This document shows, piece by piece, positions 17,534 to 26,361 of a stretch of 64,000 bases of DNA. The notes under the pieces were generated by a model. The model had not been told where the DNA came from, did no database searches, and saw nothing but the letters and a program-made list of their open reading frames with translations. A program made the translations under genes and the position numbers. The DNA is from Leifsonia shinshuensis (GTDB lineage: Bacteria > Actinomycetota > Actinomycetes > Actinomycetales > Microbacteriaceae). Position 1 is the stretch's first letter; every line of letters starts with the position of its first letter. Location: positions 3,782,001-3,846,000 of the forward strand of contig NZ_JACCFL010000001.1 of assembly GCF_013410375.1 (NCBI RefSeq), written 5' to 3'.

Positions 17534-18421
17534 TCAGGGGTGGAGGCGGGCGAGGGCGCCCGACTCCAGGGCGGCCCAGACCGTGCCGTCGGGGGCGACG
17601 GCGATGCCGTGCGGCTCGGAGCCCGGGGGCAGCGCGACGCGGGCGGTCTCGCCGGCGGCGGTGACGTGCGCCAGGGCGTCCGCGCCCCAGAGCGAGGCCC
17701 AGACCCCGCCGGTCGCATCGGGCGCGACCGCGTGCGGCTTGGCGCCGGCGCCGAGCGGATGCAGCGCGAGCGCGCCGTCCGTGCCCACCCGGGCCAGGGC
17801 GTCGCCGCCGATCAGGGCGGCCCAGATCGCGCCGTCCTCGGCAACGGTGATGCCGACGGGGCCGGAGCCGGCGGGCAGTTCGGTGACCGCGACCGCGGCG
17901 TCGCCGCCGCGCACGTGCCCGAGGGCGTCGACGGCGTTCATCGTGAACCAGAGCGAGTCGCCGGAGGCCGCGATCATCGACGCCATCACGCCCTCGCGGC
18001 CGACGGGGAACTCGTCGACCTCACCGAGGACCCCGACGCGGCCGAGCGCGTCAGCGGCGAGCTCGGTGAACCAGGTCGTGCCGTCGTAGAGCGCGACGAC
18101 GCCGAACGGTTGGGCGCCCGCCGTGGGCGCCATGGCCTCGGCTAGGAGCCGCGGGCCCGGTCCCAGCAGCAGGCGGCCTCCCGTCGTGTCGCTCACCCAC
18201 ACGTCTGTGCCGTTCGCCGCGGCGACCACCGACGGCTGTGCGCCCGCGCCCAGGTCGAGCCGGGTCAGCACGCCGGACGGATCGAGCCGGCCGACGGCCG
18301 CTCCGTGCACGAGCGTGAACCATACGGCGCCGTCGCCGGTCACCGCGATTCCGTACGGCCCCTCCCCCGGCGCGCCGACCGGGATCAGCTCGACCGAGCC
18401 GTGCCGAGTATCCCCGCTCAC
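17534..18421 (-). CDS. Virginiamycin B lyase (Vgb)-like beta-propeller protein
   Basis: A 295-residue beta-propeller built of about seven repeats with the motif PxGIAVxxDGxVWFT/WAA (for example GPYGIAVTGDGAVWFT, GPVGITVAEDGAIWAA, EPHGIAVAPDGTVWAA). This is the streptogramin-lyase/SMP-30-like pattern. Vgb enzymes linearise type B streptogramins, but many relatives in soil actinobacteria have unknown activity, so resistance is only a possibility. There is no signal peptide, so it is probably cytosolic. GTG 18421 overlaps the stop of the PhzF-like gene (GTGA), so the two are translationally coupled. Confidence 0.8.
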   Translation of the reverse strand: MSGDTRHGSVELIPVGAPGEGPYGIAVTGDGAVWFTLVHGAAVGRLDPSGVLTRLDLGAGAQPSVVAAANGTDVWVSDTTGGRLLLGPGPRLLAEAMAPTAGAQPFGVVALYDGTTWFTELAADALGRVGVLGEVDEFPVGREGVMASMIAASGDSLWFTMNAVDALGHVRGGDAAVAVTELPAGSGPVGITVAEDGAIWAALIGGDALARVGTDGALALHPLGAGAKPHAVAPDATGGVWASLWGADALAHVTAAGETARVALPPGSEPHGIAVAPDGTVWAALESGALARLHP

Positions 18422-19113
18422 AGGGTGGCGTCGATGGTGCGGTCGTACACCACGGTCCCGCCGACGCGGACGAGGCCGCCGTCGAGGGGCTGCGTCGTGA
18501 TCTCCGAGCCCTCGCCCTGCAGGATGTGCAGCGCCCGGCCGAGCTTCGCGGTGAGCGCGACGGCGGCGGCGCCGGTCGCCTCGTCCTCGACGATGCCCAT
18601 GGCCGGGGCGAACATCCGGGCGCGCAGCCGGCCCTCCGCCTCGTCGATCCAGGCGTACGCGTAGTGCTGTCCCTCGGTGAACGCGAAGGCGTCGAGCGCC
18701 TCGACCTCCGCCGGGGTGCCCAGCGCGTGCCAGGTGAAGTCGGGGGTCCACGCGGCGCGGGCGTCGATCGTCGCCGAATCCCGGTCGAGGTCGACGGACA
18801 CCGCCACATCGCCCGCCTTCTCGACGAGGGCGCCGACCGGGGTGCGCTCGTGGGCGAGCCACCAGGCCGTCCCCACGCTCGGGTGGCCGGCGAACGGGAG
18901 CTCGGCCGCCGGCGTGAAGATCCGGATGGCCGCGAGGCCCGCCGTCGTGTCCAACGAGTCGACGAACACCGTCTCGCTGAAGCCCAGCGCGGCCGCGATC
19001 TCCTGCTCGCGCCCCGCCGTCGCCGGCGCGCTGGTCACGATGCCCAGCTCGTTGCCGTTCGTGCCGCGCTCGTCGGTGAAGACGCGGACGACCACTACCT
19101 CGATTTCATCCAT
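18418..19113 (-). CDS. PhzF family (phenazine biosynthesis-like) protein
   Basis: A 231-residue PhzF-fold protein. RGTNGNELGIVTSAPATAGR near the N-terminus, ELPFAGHPSVGTAWWLAHER (about 71-90) and VEDEATGAAAVALTAKLGR near the C-terminus match the duplicated PhzF/diaminopimelate-epimerase-like fold. Family members isomerise small acids; the substrate here is unknown. ATG 19113 is chosen because CAGGGT lies 7 nt upstream and GGAGG is adjacent; GTG 19122 would add three residues. It is slightly short for the family (usually 260-300). It is the first gene of a two-gene operon with the Vgb-like protein. Confidence 0.82.
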   Translation of the reverse strand: MDEIEVVVVRVFTDERGTNGNELGIVTSAPATAGREQEIAAALGFSETVFVDSLDTTAGLAAIRIFTPAAELPFAGHPSVGTAWWLAHERTPVGALVEKAGDVAVSVDLDRDSATIDARAAWTPDFTWHALGTPAEVEALDAFAFTEGQHYAYAWIDEAEGRLRARMFAPAMGIVEDEATGAAAVALTAKLGRALHILQGEGSEITTQPLDGGLVRVGGTVVYDRTIDATL

Positions 19114-19148
19114 AGCCTCCACCCTGGCATGCGAGAGATAATCGCGCC

Positions 19149-19382
19149 ATGAGTGACGAGGCCCCCACCCCCGCCGCCCCCACCGACGAAGAGGTCGCCA
19201 TCGACCACGCCGTCGACCGGCTCGCGGAGCGCTTCCCCCAGGTCCCCCGGGACCGCATCGTCGACTTGGTGCACCAGCGGCACATCGACTACACCGGCGC
19301 GCCCGTGCGCGACTTCATCCCCGTGCTCATCGAGCACGACGTCAAACGGGAGCTGGCCGCGGAAGTGACCCCGCTGGCCTGA
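19149..19382 (+). CDS. Small three-helix-bundle dimerization-domain protein
   Basis: A 77-residue acidic protein. EVAIDHAVDRLAERFPQVPR and IVDLVHQRHIDYTGAPVRDF followed by IPVLIEHDVKREL match the short actinobacterial domain family annotated as three-helix bundle dimerization domain. The molecular role is unknown. ATG 19149 is preceded by GATAAT with a 6-nt gap (19137-19142), consistent with a leaderless transcript. It is divergent from the PhzF-like gene and convergent with the next gene. Confidence 0.75.
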   Translation: MSDEAPTPAAPTDEEVAIDHAVDRLAERFPQVPRDRIVDLVHQRHIDYTGAPVRDFIPVLIEHDVKRELAAEVTPLA

Positions 19383-19403
19383 GCGCAGGCGGCGCAGGGC
19401 TCG

Positions 19404-19865
19404 TCAGTACGTGCCCTTGATGACGAAGTAGGAGCCGCGGATCGTCCCCGCGAGCTTCGACTTCTGCCGCGCGAACTTGAACGCCGACAGCTCCTCCGGC
19501 ACCTCCATGCCGTCGGACAGCTTGAAGCCGACCGCGCGCTTGCCCGCGTCGTCGATGGTGTACATGACGTTGATCGACAGGCCGGACTCGTAGAAGACGT
19601 AGGCCATCCGGATGCCGTCCACCTCGAACGAGGTGACCTCGAGGGCGGGCGACGCGATCACGATGCCGCGCTCGTCGGCGAGGATGCGGCTGACCCAGTC
19701 GAGCGCCTCCTGCTCCTCGTCGGCCGGCGCGGTCGCGAAGTCGTGGTCGTACTTGTTCTTGAAGTAGCGGGCCTCGTTGGCGCGCAGCCCGGCGAGGGCG
19801 GGCGCGACGGGGCTGGACTCCAGTCCCTCCGTCGAGACGTCCGTGAAATCGACCACCTGGCGCAT
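19404..19865 (-). CDS. Conserved hypothetical protein, 153 aa
   Basis: I do not recognise this family. The protein is soluble, with no membrane helix or signal peptide. It begins MRQVVDFTDVSTEGLESSP and has a central segment VDGIRMAYVFYESGLSINV that looks like beta strands. It ends in a basic stretch, FARQKSKLAGTIRGSYFVI. ATG 19865 has a strong GAGGAGG 5 nt upstream. It stands alone between a convergent small gene and the ZIP transporter gene, 70 bp away on the same strand. Confidence 0.75.
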   Translation of the reverse strand: MRQVVDFTDVSTEGLESSPVAPALAGLRANEARYFKNKYDHDFATAPADEEQEALDWVSRILADERGIVIASPALEVTSFEVDGIRMAYVFYESGLSINVMYTIDDAGKRAVGFKLSDGMEVPEELSAFKFARQKSKLAGTIRGSYFVIKGTY

Positions 19866-19935
19866 GCGGGCCTCCTCGTTCGCTCCGGGAACGAGCCTAC
19901 TGAATCCGCCCGGCTACCGAATGACCCGCCCGGGT

Positions 19936-20859
19936 TCAGGCCCCGCCGGCGGTCACGATGGCGTCGGTGGCGAAGCCGGCGACGATCCCGGCGAAGATGC
20001 ACCACGCGACGAGGGTCTTCATGCCGGTGCGGCGGGCGACGGCGAACAGCTCGATGACGACGTAGAGGATGGAGCCGGCGGCCAGGCCGAGGAACGCGAT
20101 CGAGACGATCGAGCTGCTGAACGACTGGCCGATGATGGTGCCGAGGAAGGTGGGGCCGCCGCCGATCAGGCCGAGCAGCGCGAGGTAGCCCCAGGACGGG
20201 CGGGTGCCGCTCAGCGGGGCGACGATCCCGAAGCCCTCGGTGGCGTTGTGGAGGCCGAAGCCGACGATGAGCAGGACGGCGAAGGCGAGCTCGCCCTGCG
20301 CAGCTGCGGTGCCGATCGCCAGGCCCTCGGCGAAGTTGTGGAGGCCGATGCCGATCGCGATGGTGAGCGCCAGGCGGCGCGCGCCCGCGCGGGACTCCAC
20401 CTCGGTGGCGGCGACGATGGCGACGCCGGTGGCGGTGCCGACGGCGCCCGTGCCGGAGCCGTGGTGCCCGTGCGGCTGGGAGCCGGCGCCGGGGTGCGAG
20501 CCGGCGGGCGATCCGTCGGGACCGGCCTGCGGCCGGATCGGCGACGCGAGCGCCAGCGCGCGCCGCTTCATGTACCGGTCGACGTAGGTGAGGCTGAGCA
20601 GCCCGACGCCGATGCACGCGGCCATCAGCAGGCCCTGGCCGAGCGCCGGGCCGAGCTGGTGCGACGAGAGCGCCTTGTCCACGGGCTCCCACGCCTGCGA
20701 GAGCACATCCCACAGCAGGAAGATCAGGATGCCGGTCGCGAGCGCGTTCAGCGCGGCCTTCAGGCCGACGGCGTTCGAGCGCAGCCGGCCGATCGGGAGG
20801 CCGAGGAAGATGGTCAGACCAGCGACGGCGCCGAGAGCGGCGACACCCATGGGGGACAT
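19936..20859 (-). CDS. ZIP family divalent metal transporter
   Basis: A 307-residue ZIP permease with about eight helices. The metal-site motifs are present: helix 4 LHNFAEGLAIG (about 191-201) and helix 5 LHNATEGFGIV (about 221-231). A long cytoplasmic loop (about 115-155) is rich in His, Gly and Pro (GSHPGAGSQPHGHHGSG), as in metal-sensing ZIP loops. Predicted role: transport of Zn, Mn or Fe across the membrane. ATG 20859 has AAGGA 5 nt upstream. An IdeR/DtxR-like box lies in the promoter (20918-20936), suggesting iron- or manganese-dependent repression. Confidence 0.92.
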   Translation of the reverse strand: MSPMGVAALGAVAGLTIFLGLPIGRLRSNAVGLKAALNALATGILIFLLWDVLSQAWEPVDKALSSHQLGPALGQGLLMAACIGVGLLSLTYVDRYMKRRALALASPIRPQAGPDGSPAGSHPGAGSQPHGHHGSGTGAVGTATGVAIVAATEVESRAGARRLALTIAIGIGLHNFAEGLAIGTAAAQGELAFAVLLIVGFGLHNATEGFGIVAPLSGTRPSWGYLALLGLIGGGPTFLGTIIGQSFSSSIVSIAFLGLAAGSILYVVIELFAVARRTGMKTLVAWCIFAGIVAGFATDAIVTAGGA

Positions 20860-20913
20860 GAAGATCCTTCGTGGAGGCTGTTGAGATCGAAGCGGCGGCT
20901 CCGGCCGCATTCG

Positions 20914-20941
20914 ATTGTAAGGTAAGCCTCCCCTTACAAAG
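20914..20941 (-). promoter_or_regulatory. IdeR/DtxR-like metal box over the ZIP promoter
   Basis: TAAGGTAAGCCTCCCCTTA (20918-20936) matches 17 of 19 positions of the IdeR/DtxR consensus as I know it, TWAGGTWAGSCTWACCTWA. It lies inside the perfect arms TTGTAAGG and CCTTACAA. On the minus strand a TACAAT -10 (20919-20914) overlaps its edge and a -35-like CTTTGT (20941-20936) flanks the other side. Beyond it, CCTTACAAAGAATCC and CCTTACACAGAATCC form a direct repeat with a 17-bp period (20932-20963). Confidence 0.75.
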
Positions 20942-20982
20942 AATCCTGCCTTACACAGAATCCGATGAGAGGAGTCGCAGGA

Positions 20983-21840
20983 TCACTCCGTGCGCGGCAC
21001 CACGACCATCGGCACGGGCAGCTCGCGCAGCATGGCGGCCGCGGTGGAGCCGAGGAACAGGCGGCTGGGCTGCGCGAGGCGGCTGGAGCCGACCACGACG
21101 ATCTCACCGGGTTCCCAGTCGAGGCGCGCCACCGCGTGCTGGATGTTGTCGCCCTTGGCGACGACCGCCGTCGCGACGACACCGGTCGCCGCGCTAGCCT
21201 CCTCCAGCACCGCCGCCGCGTGGTGCTCGCCGACGCTCTGCTTGGGTGCTGCCGCGTCGCCCGGGAGGTCGAGCGCCAGCAGCGAGACCAGTCGGAGCGG
21301 TACGCCGGCCGCGGCCGAGAGCCGCTCACCGGTCGTCAGCACGTCCGCCGCACCCGCGCGGGTGCCGACCATGCTCGTGACGCGCGTGAGCTGCTGCGCG
21401 CGATCGCGCCAGCCCTCCGGCGCCAGCAGCACCGGGACCGGGGAGGCGTGCAGGAGCGCGCCCGCGACCGAGCCGACGGTGAAGCGGCCGAGCAGGCCGC
21501 CGCGCGCCGCGCCGACGACGATCACCGTCGCGCCCAGCTCCTCCGCGGTCGTGATCAGGCCCTCGGCGAGCGAGTCGCCGAAGACGACCCGCCCGCTGAA
21601 GGCGACCGACGACGGGACGCGGGTGCGCGCGTCTGCCAGCCAGCCCTCCGCGGTGTCGCGCAGGAGGGCGTCGTAGGCCGGGTCGTTCGGCACGTTGCCG
21701 CGCCGGGAGGTGTCCGGCATGACCAGGACCACATCGAGGTCCGCTCCGAAGGAGGCGGCCAGCGCGGCTCCGGCGGCGAGGGCGTCCTCTCCGGCCGGTG
21801 TCGCCTCATATCCGACGAGGATGCGCTGAGTGGTGGTCAT
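20983..21840 (-). CDS. Tandem universal stress protein (UspA family)
   Basis: A 285-residue protein with two UspA domains (about 1-140 and 150-285). The first has RILVGYEATPAGEDALAAGA and an ATP-binding-type VVGAARGGLLGRFTVGSVAG. The second ends VVGSSRLAQPSRLFLGSTAA. Such tandem proteins bind nucleotides and are induced by starvation, redox or hypoxic stress; no specific role can be read here. ATG 21840 is preceded by GGAAGAAG. It is followed 123 bp later by the ZIP transporter gene on the same strand. Confidence 0.92.
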   Translation of the reverse strand: MTTTQRILVGYEATPAGEDALAAGAALAASFGADLDVVLVMPDTSRRGNVPNDPAYDALLRDTAEGWLADARTRVPSSVAFSGRVVFGDSLAEGLITTAEELGATVIVVGAARGGLLGRFTVGSVAGALLHASPVPVLLAPEGWRDRAQQLTRVTSMVGTRAGAADVLTTGERLSAAAGVPLRLVSLLALDLPGDAAAPKQSVGEHHAAAVLEEASAATGVVATAVVAKGDNIQHAVARLDWEPGEIVVVGSSRLAQPSRLFLGSTAAAMLRELPVPMVVVPRTE

Positions 21841-21935
21841 GGTCTGCTTCTTCCGGCTCGGGTGGTTCGGAGGTTGGGGATGGTGCTGGGTGGGGGCGGC
21901 CCGCCGGGGTGGAACGGGCCGCCCGTGCCGCCGGG

Positions 21936-23426
21936 TCAGGCGGGGATGAGCGTGTACTTCGTGCTCAGGTACTCGTGGATGCCCTCGAGCCCGCCCTCAC
22001 GGCCGAGGCCCGACTGCTTGACGCCGCCGAACGGCGCCGCGGCGTTGGAGACGAGCCCGGTGTTGAGGCCCATCATGCCGGTGTCCACGCGGTCGATCAT
22101 GCGCTGGCCGCGCGCGAGGTCCTGGGTGAACACGTAGCCGACCAGACCGTACTCGGTCTCGTTCGCGCGCGCCACGGCCTCGTCCTCGGTGGAGAAGGTC
22201 GTGATCGCCAGCACAGGGCCGAAGATCTCCTCGCGGAGGATCTCGGAGCCGGGCTGGACGTCCACGATCACGGTCGGCTCGTAGAAGAAGCCGTCGCGCT
22301 CGGGCGCGGTTCCTCCGGTGAGGACGCGGGCGCCGCGCTCGACCGCGTCGCCGACCAGCGCCTGCATGGTGGCGACCGCACGGTCGTCGATCAGCGGGCC
22401 GATGGTGACGCCCTCCTCGGTTCCGGGACCGACGCGCAGCGCAGCGACCTTCGCCGCCACCCGCCGCGAGAACTCATCCGCGACCGACTCGTGCACGATG
22501 AACCGGTTGGCGGCGGTGCAGGCCTGGCCGATGTTGCGGTACTTCGCGAGCATCGCACCCTCGACCGCCTTATCCAGGTCGGCGTCCTCGAACACGATGA
22601 ACGGCGCGTTGCCGCCGAGCTCCATGGAGGTGCGCAGCACGTTCTGAGCGGCCTGTGCGAGCAGGGCGCGACCGACCGGGGTGGAGCCGGTGAACGACAG
22701 CTTGCGGAGCCGCGGGTCGGCGATGATCGGTGCGGAGACGGCGCCGGAGGTGTTCGTCTGCACGACGTTCACCACACCGGCCGGCACGCCGGCGTCGGCG
22801 AGCAGCTGCGCGAAGAACAGCGTGGTCAGCGGGGTCAGCTCGGCCGGCTTGACGACGACCGTGCAGCCGGCGGCCAGGGCGGGCGCGATCTTGCGGGTCG
22901 CCATCGCCAGCGGGAAGTTCCACGGCGTGATGAAGAAGCACGGGCCCACCGGACGCTGCGAGACGACCATGGTCCCGGTGCCCTCCGGGTTCTGCCCGTA
23001 GCGGCCGGAGATGCGCACGGCCTCCTCGGAGAACCAGCGCAGGAACTCGCCGCCGTAGGTGACCTCGCCGTTGGCCTCGGCCAGCGGCTTGCCCATCTCC
23101 AGCGTCATCAGCAGCGCGAAGTCGTCGCGACGCTCCTGCAGCAGGTCGAACGCCTTGCGCAGGATCTCCGCGCGGGTGCGCGGCGGCGTCGCGGCCCAGG
23201 CCTCCTGCGCTGCGACGGCGGCGTCGAGGGCGCGGATGCCGTCCTCCGGGGTGGCGTTGGCGATGCGCTTGATGACGCGGCCGGTCGCCGGGTCCTGCAC
23301 CTGGATCTGCTGGCGGGTGCCGGCCTCCCAGGCGCCGCCGATGAACAGGCCGTCGGGGACGCGCGAGAGGAGCTCGGCCTCGCGGGCGGTCAGCTCGGCG
23401 GTCGCGGTGGTGTCGACGGCGCTCAT
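21936..23426 (-). CDS. gabD: Succinate-semialdehyde dehydrogenase (NAD(P)+)
   Basis: A 496-residue aldehyde dehydrogenase oxidising succinate semialdehyde to succinate, the second step of GABA degradation. The active-site Glu269 lies in MELGGNAPFIVFEDAD and Cys303 in GQACTAANRF. ITPWNFPLAMATRKIAPALA (166-185) is the typical cofactor-side motif. The SSADH assignment follows from MELGGNAPFIVF and linkage to the transaminase. ATG 23426 overlaps the stop of gabT (ATGA). It is cytosolic, in a gabT-gabD operon divergent from a PucR regulator. Confidence 0.93.
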   Translation of the reverse strand: MSAVDTTATAELTAREAELLSRVPDGLFIGGAWEAGTRQQIQVQDPATGRVIKRIANATPEDGIRALDAAVAAQEAWAATPPRTRAEILRKAFDLLQERRDDFALLMTLEMGKPLAEANGEVTYGGEFLRWFSEEAVRISGRYGQNPEGTGTMVVSQRPVGPCFFITPWNFPLAMATRKIAPALAAGCTVVVKPAELTPLTTLFFAQLLADAGVPAGVVNVVQTNTSGAVSAPIIADPRLRKLSFTGSTPVGRALLAQAAQNVLRTSMELGGNAPFIVFEDADLDKAVEGAMLAKYRNIGQACTAANRFIVHESVADEFSRRVAAKVAALRVGPGTEEGVTIGPLIDDRAVATMQALVGDAVERGARVLTGGTAPERDGFFYEPTVIVDVQPGSEILREEIFGPVLAITTFSTEDEAVARANETEYGLVGYVFTQDLARGQRMIDRVDTGMMGLNTGLVSNAAAPFGGVKQSGLGREGGLEGIHEYLSTKYTLIPA

Positions 23427-24784
23427 GCGTTGGCCACCGCCTCCGCGACGACGTCCAGCCCCTCGATGAGGAGGTGGTCCGGGATGCTCAGCGGCGGGAG
23501 GAAGCGGATCACGTTGCCGTAGGTGCCGCAGGTGAGCAGCACGACGCCGGCCGCGTGCGCGGCGGCGGCGACCTTGCCGGTCAGTGCGGCGTCCGGCTCG
23601 CCCGTCTCGGGGTCGACCAGCTCGATCGCGACCATGGCGCCGCGGCCGCGGACCTCGGCGACGCGCGGGTCGGCGTCGCGGAGGGCGCCGAGCTTCTCGA
23701 AGAGGATCTCGCCGATGGCGCGGGCGCGCGCGGCCAGGTCCTCCTGCTCGTAGGTCTCGATCGCGGCGAGCGCCGCGACGCAGGCGAGCGGGTTGCCGCC
23801 GTAGGTGCCGCCGAGGCCGCCGACCTGCGGCGCGTCCATGATCTCGGCGCGGCCGGTGACCGCCGACAGCGGGAGGCCGCCGGCGATGCCCTTGGCGGTG
23901 ACGATCAGGTCGGGGACGATGCCGAACTGCTCGGAGGCGAACATGGTGCCGGTGCGGGCGAAGCCGGTCTGCACCTCGTCGGCGATGAAGACGACGCCGT
24001 TCTCGTTCGCCCAGGCCTGCAGCGCGGGGAGGAAGCCCTCGGCCGGGACGATGAAGCCGCCCTCGCCCTGGATGGGCTCGATGATGATCGCGGCCAGGTT
24101 GGACGCGCCGATCTGCTTCTCGATCAGGGTGATGGCGCGCTTGGCCGCCTCGGCGCCGGAGAGGCCGCCGTCGCGCAGCGGGTAGCTGAGCGGGGCGCGG
24201 TAGATCTCGGGCGCGAACGGGCCGAAGCCGTTCTTGTACGGCTGGTTCTTGGCGGTGAGGCCCATCGTGAGGTTGGTGCGGCCGTGGTAGGCGTGGTCGA
24301 AGGCGACGACGGCCTGCTTGCCCGTGTAGTGGCGGGCGATCTTGACCGCGTTCTCGACGGCCTCGGCACCCGAGTTGAACAGGGCGCTGCGCTTGACGTG
24401 GTCGCCGGGGGTGAGGCGGTTGAGGGCCTCCGCGACGTCCACGTAGGAGTCGTACGGCGCGACGGTGAAGCAGGTGTGGGTGAAGGCGGCGACCTGGGCG
24501 GTCACGGCCTCGACGATGCGCGGGGCGGCGTTGCCCACACCGGTGACGGCGATGCCGGAGCCGAAGTCGATGAGGGAGTTGCCGTCGACGTCGACGAGCA
24601 CACCCCCGCCCGCTGCGACGGTGTAGACGGGGATGGTGGCGCCGACGCCGGCGGCGACGGCCTGCGCCTTGCGCTCGGCGCGCTTGCGCGACTCGGGGCC
24701 GGGGATGGGGGTGACGAGCCGGCGCTCCTGCGGGAGCGAGGGTCCGCCGACGAAGGTTGCGGAGGCGGGGGAAACGATGGTCAT
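23423..24784 (-). CDS. gabT: 4-aminobutyrate--2-oxoglutarate transaminase
   Basis: A 453-residue class III PLP aminotransferase that converts GABA plus 2-oxoglutarate to succinate semialdehyde plus glutamate. Key segments are RSALFNSGAEAVENAVKIAR (132-151), FDHAYHGRTNLTMGLTAK, IIEPIQGEGGFIVP (235-248), FIADEVQTGFARTG (266-279) and the PLP Lys298 in LIVTAKGIAGGLP. No ribosome site is visible. TACGAT lies exactly 6 nt before ATG 24784 (24791-24796), so the mRNA is probably leaderless. It is the first gene of gabTD and is divergent from the PucR-type regulator. Confidence 0.95.
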   Translation of the reverse strand: MTIVSPASATFVGGPSLPQERRLVTPIPGPESRKRAERKAQAVAAGVGATIPVYTVAAGGGVLVDVDGNSLIDFGSGIAVTGVGNAAPRIVEAVTAQVAAFTHTCFTVAPYDSYVDVAEALNRLTPGDHVKRSALFNSGAEAVENAVKIARHYTGKQAVVAFDHAYHGRTNLTMGLTAKNQPYKNGFGPFAPEIYRAPLSYPLRDGGLSGAEAAKRAITLIEKQIGASNLAAIIIEPIQGEGGFIVPAEGFLPALQAWANENGVVFIADEVQTGFARTGTMFASEQFGIVPDLIVTAKGIAGGLPLSAVTGRAEIMDAPQVGGLGGTYGGNPLACVAALAAIETYEQEDLAARARAIGEILFEKLGALRDADPRVAEVRGRGAMVAIELVDPETGEPDAALTGKVAAAAHAAGVVLLTCGTYGNVIRFLPPLSIPDHLLIEGLDVVAEAVANA

Positions 24785-24830
24785 GGCGGCATCGTAGGGA
24801 GCCGGGCGTGACCTGCGCCTGGACGGGCCG

Positions 24831-24851
24831 TACAATTCCAGCGTCAGGAAT
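24831..24851 (+). promoter_or_regulatory. -10 box and dyad in the gabT-pucR intergenic region
   Basis: A consensus-like TACAAT (24831-24836) drives the plus-strand regulator gene 44 nt upstream of its ATG. The dyad ATTCC-N7-GGAAT (24835-24851) overlaps the expected transcript start. It also lies about 50 bp upstream of the gabT start on the other strand. It could be the PucR binding site for both genes. Confidence 0.5.
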
Positions 24852-24879
24852 CGACATCCTGGCAGATGGAGTGCTTCCG

Positions 24880-26331
24880 ATGCCCGCGACCCTCGCCCAG
24901 CTGCTCGCCCGCCCCGAGCTCGGCCTCCGCCTGCTCACCGCGGGGGACGTCGGCGAGCTCGACACACCGCTGTCGTGGGCGCACAGCTCCGACCTCCCCG
25001 ATCCGACTCCGTTCCTGTCGCCGGGCCAGGTGCTGCTCGTGACAGGGACACCGGAGGAGGTCGACCCGTACGTGTCCCGGCTGGTGGAGCACGGGATCGC
25101 CGGGCTCGGCTTCGGGACCGAGGTCGTGCGGGACACCCCGGAGCCGCTGGTCGAGGCGTGCGCGCGGCACGGCCTCCCGCTGTTCAAGGTGCCGTACCGA
25201 ACGCCGTTCATCGCGGTCGCGCGGTTCGTCGCCGACCGGCTCGCCGCCGACGCCTACGCCAGGAACACCTGGGCGCTGCGGGCCTCCCGGGCGATCTCGC
25301 TCGCGGCGCTGCGGCCGGACGCGCTCGGCTCGGTGCTCGCCGAGCTGGCCCGCCAGATCGACCGGCCGGTCGCGCTGTTCGGGGCGGACGGGACGCTCGA
25401 CAGGCTCGCCCCGTCCGGCTCGGTGGACGCCGCGGCGCGCGCGGTGCTGTCCGCGGCCGCCGAGCCCCTGCTGCGCAGCAGACGGCGGGCGGCCGGGACC
25501 GCGACGACCGCCGCCGGGCCGTTCTCGCTGCAGACCCTGGGCGCGGCCGGGAGACTGCGCGGCGTGCTCGCGATCGGCTCGGAGGGCCTCGACCAGGCGG
25601 CGCAGCAGGTGGTGACCGGCGTCGTCGCGCTCGCCGGGCTGGCGCTCGAGCAGAGCCGGGCGACCGACGCGGCGCGGGCGCGGCTCCGCACGGCGGTGTG
25701 GCGGGCGCTGCTGGCCGGCGACCTCCCGCTGGCGGAGGCGGTGGCCGAGCCGGTCCTCGGCGCGCTGCCCGAGCAGCCCGCGCGGGTGACGGTGCTGCAC
25801 GGCGCCGCGGCGGCGGCCGCGGCGGACTGGCTGGAGGCCGGAGGCGACGGCTTCTTCGCGCGCGACGGACAGGACCTGATCGTGCTCGGGGCGGACCCGG
25901 AGACGGTCGCGGAGCTGGCCGAGCGGTTCGAGCTGCGCGGCGGCTCCTCCGCCCCCGTCGGCTACGCCGCGCTCGCGTCCGGCGTGACCCAGGCCGGGGT
26001 GGCGGCCCGCCGCTCCACCCGCGACGAGCCCGTGCCCTCCTTCGACGATGTGGCCGCCGCGGGCATGCTCGCCCTCCTGCAGACGCCGGACGCCCGCGCC
26101 GTCGCCGCCACCGCGCTCGCCCCGCTGGCGGAGGCCGACCCGGCGCTGCCCGGCATCCTGCGCACCTGGCTCGACGCGGACGGCGTGTACGACGTGGCCG
26201 CCCGGCGGCTCGGGATGCACCGGCACACGCTGCGGGCGCGCGTCGCCGACGCCGAGCGGCTGCTCGGCCGCGACCTCGGCGGCTTCGCCGCCCGCGCCGA
26301 CCTCTACGCGGCGCTCCGCGCGGCGGAGTAG
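24880..26331 (+). CDS. PucR family regulator, probable GABA-utilisation activator
   Basis: A 483-residue PucR-type regulator. The N-terminal PucR domain (about 1-120) contains LLTAGDVGELDTPLSWAHSS and PGQVLLVTGTPEEVDPYVSR. A middle GGDEF-like/CdaR sensing region follows. The C-terminal helix-turn-helix (about 435-483), VYDVAARRLGMHRHTLRARV, ends the protein. ATG 24880 has GGAG 8 nt upstream. Being divergent from gabT-gabD suggests it activates GABA catabolism, like the PucR-type GabR described in Corynebacterium. The effector (GABA or succinate semialdehyde) is inferred. Confidence 0.9.
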   Translation: MPATLAQLLARPELGLRLLTAGDVGELDTPLSWAHSSDLPDPTPFLSPGQVLLVTGTPEEVDPYVSRLVEHGIAGLGFGTEVVRDTPEPLVEACARHGLPLFKVPYRTPFIAVARFVADRLAADAYARNTWALRASRAISLAALRPDALGSVLAELARQIDRPVALFGADGTLDRLAPSGSVDAAARAVLSAAAEPLLRSRRRAAGTATTAAGPFSLQTLGAAGRLRGVLAIGSEGLDQAAQQVVTGVVALAGLALEQSRATDAARARLRTAVWRALLAGDLPLAEAVAEPVLGALPEQPARVTVLHGAAAAAAADWLEAGGDGFFARDGQDLIVLGADPETVAELAERFELRGGSSAPVGYAALASGVTQAGVAARRSTRDEPVPSFDDVAAAGMLALLQTPDARAVAATALAPLAEADPALPGILRTWLDADGVYDVAARRLGMHRHTLRARVADAERLLGRDLGGFAARADLYAALRAAE

Positions 26332-26361
26332 CCCGCGAACGACCGGACGGCCGCCCGAACC

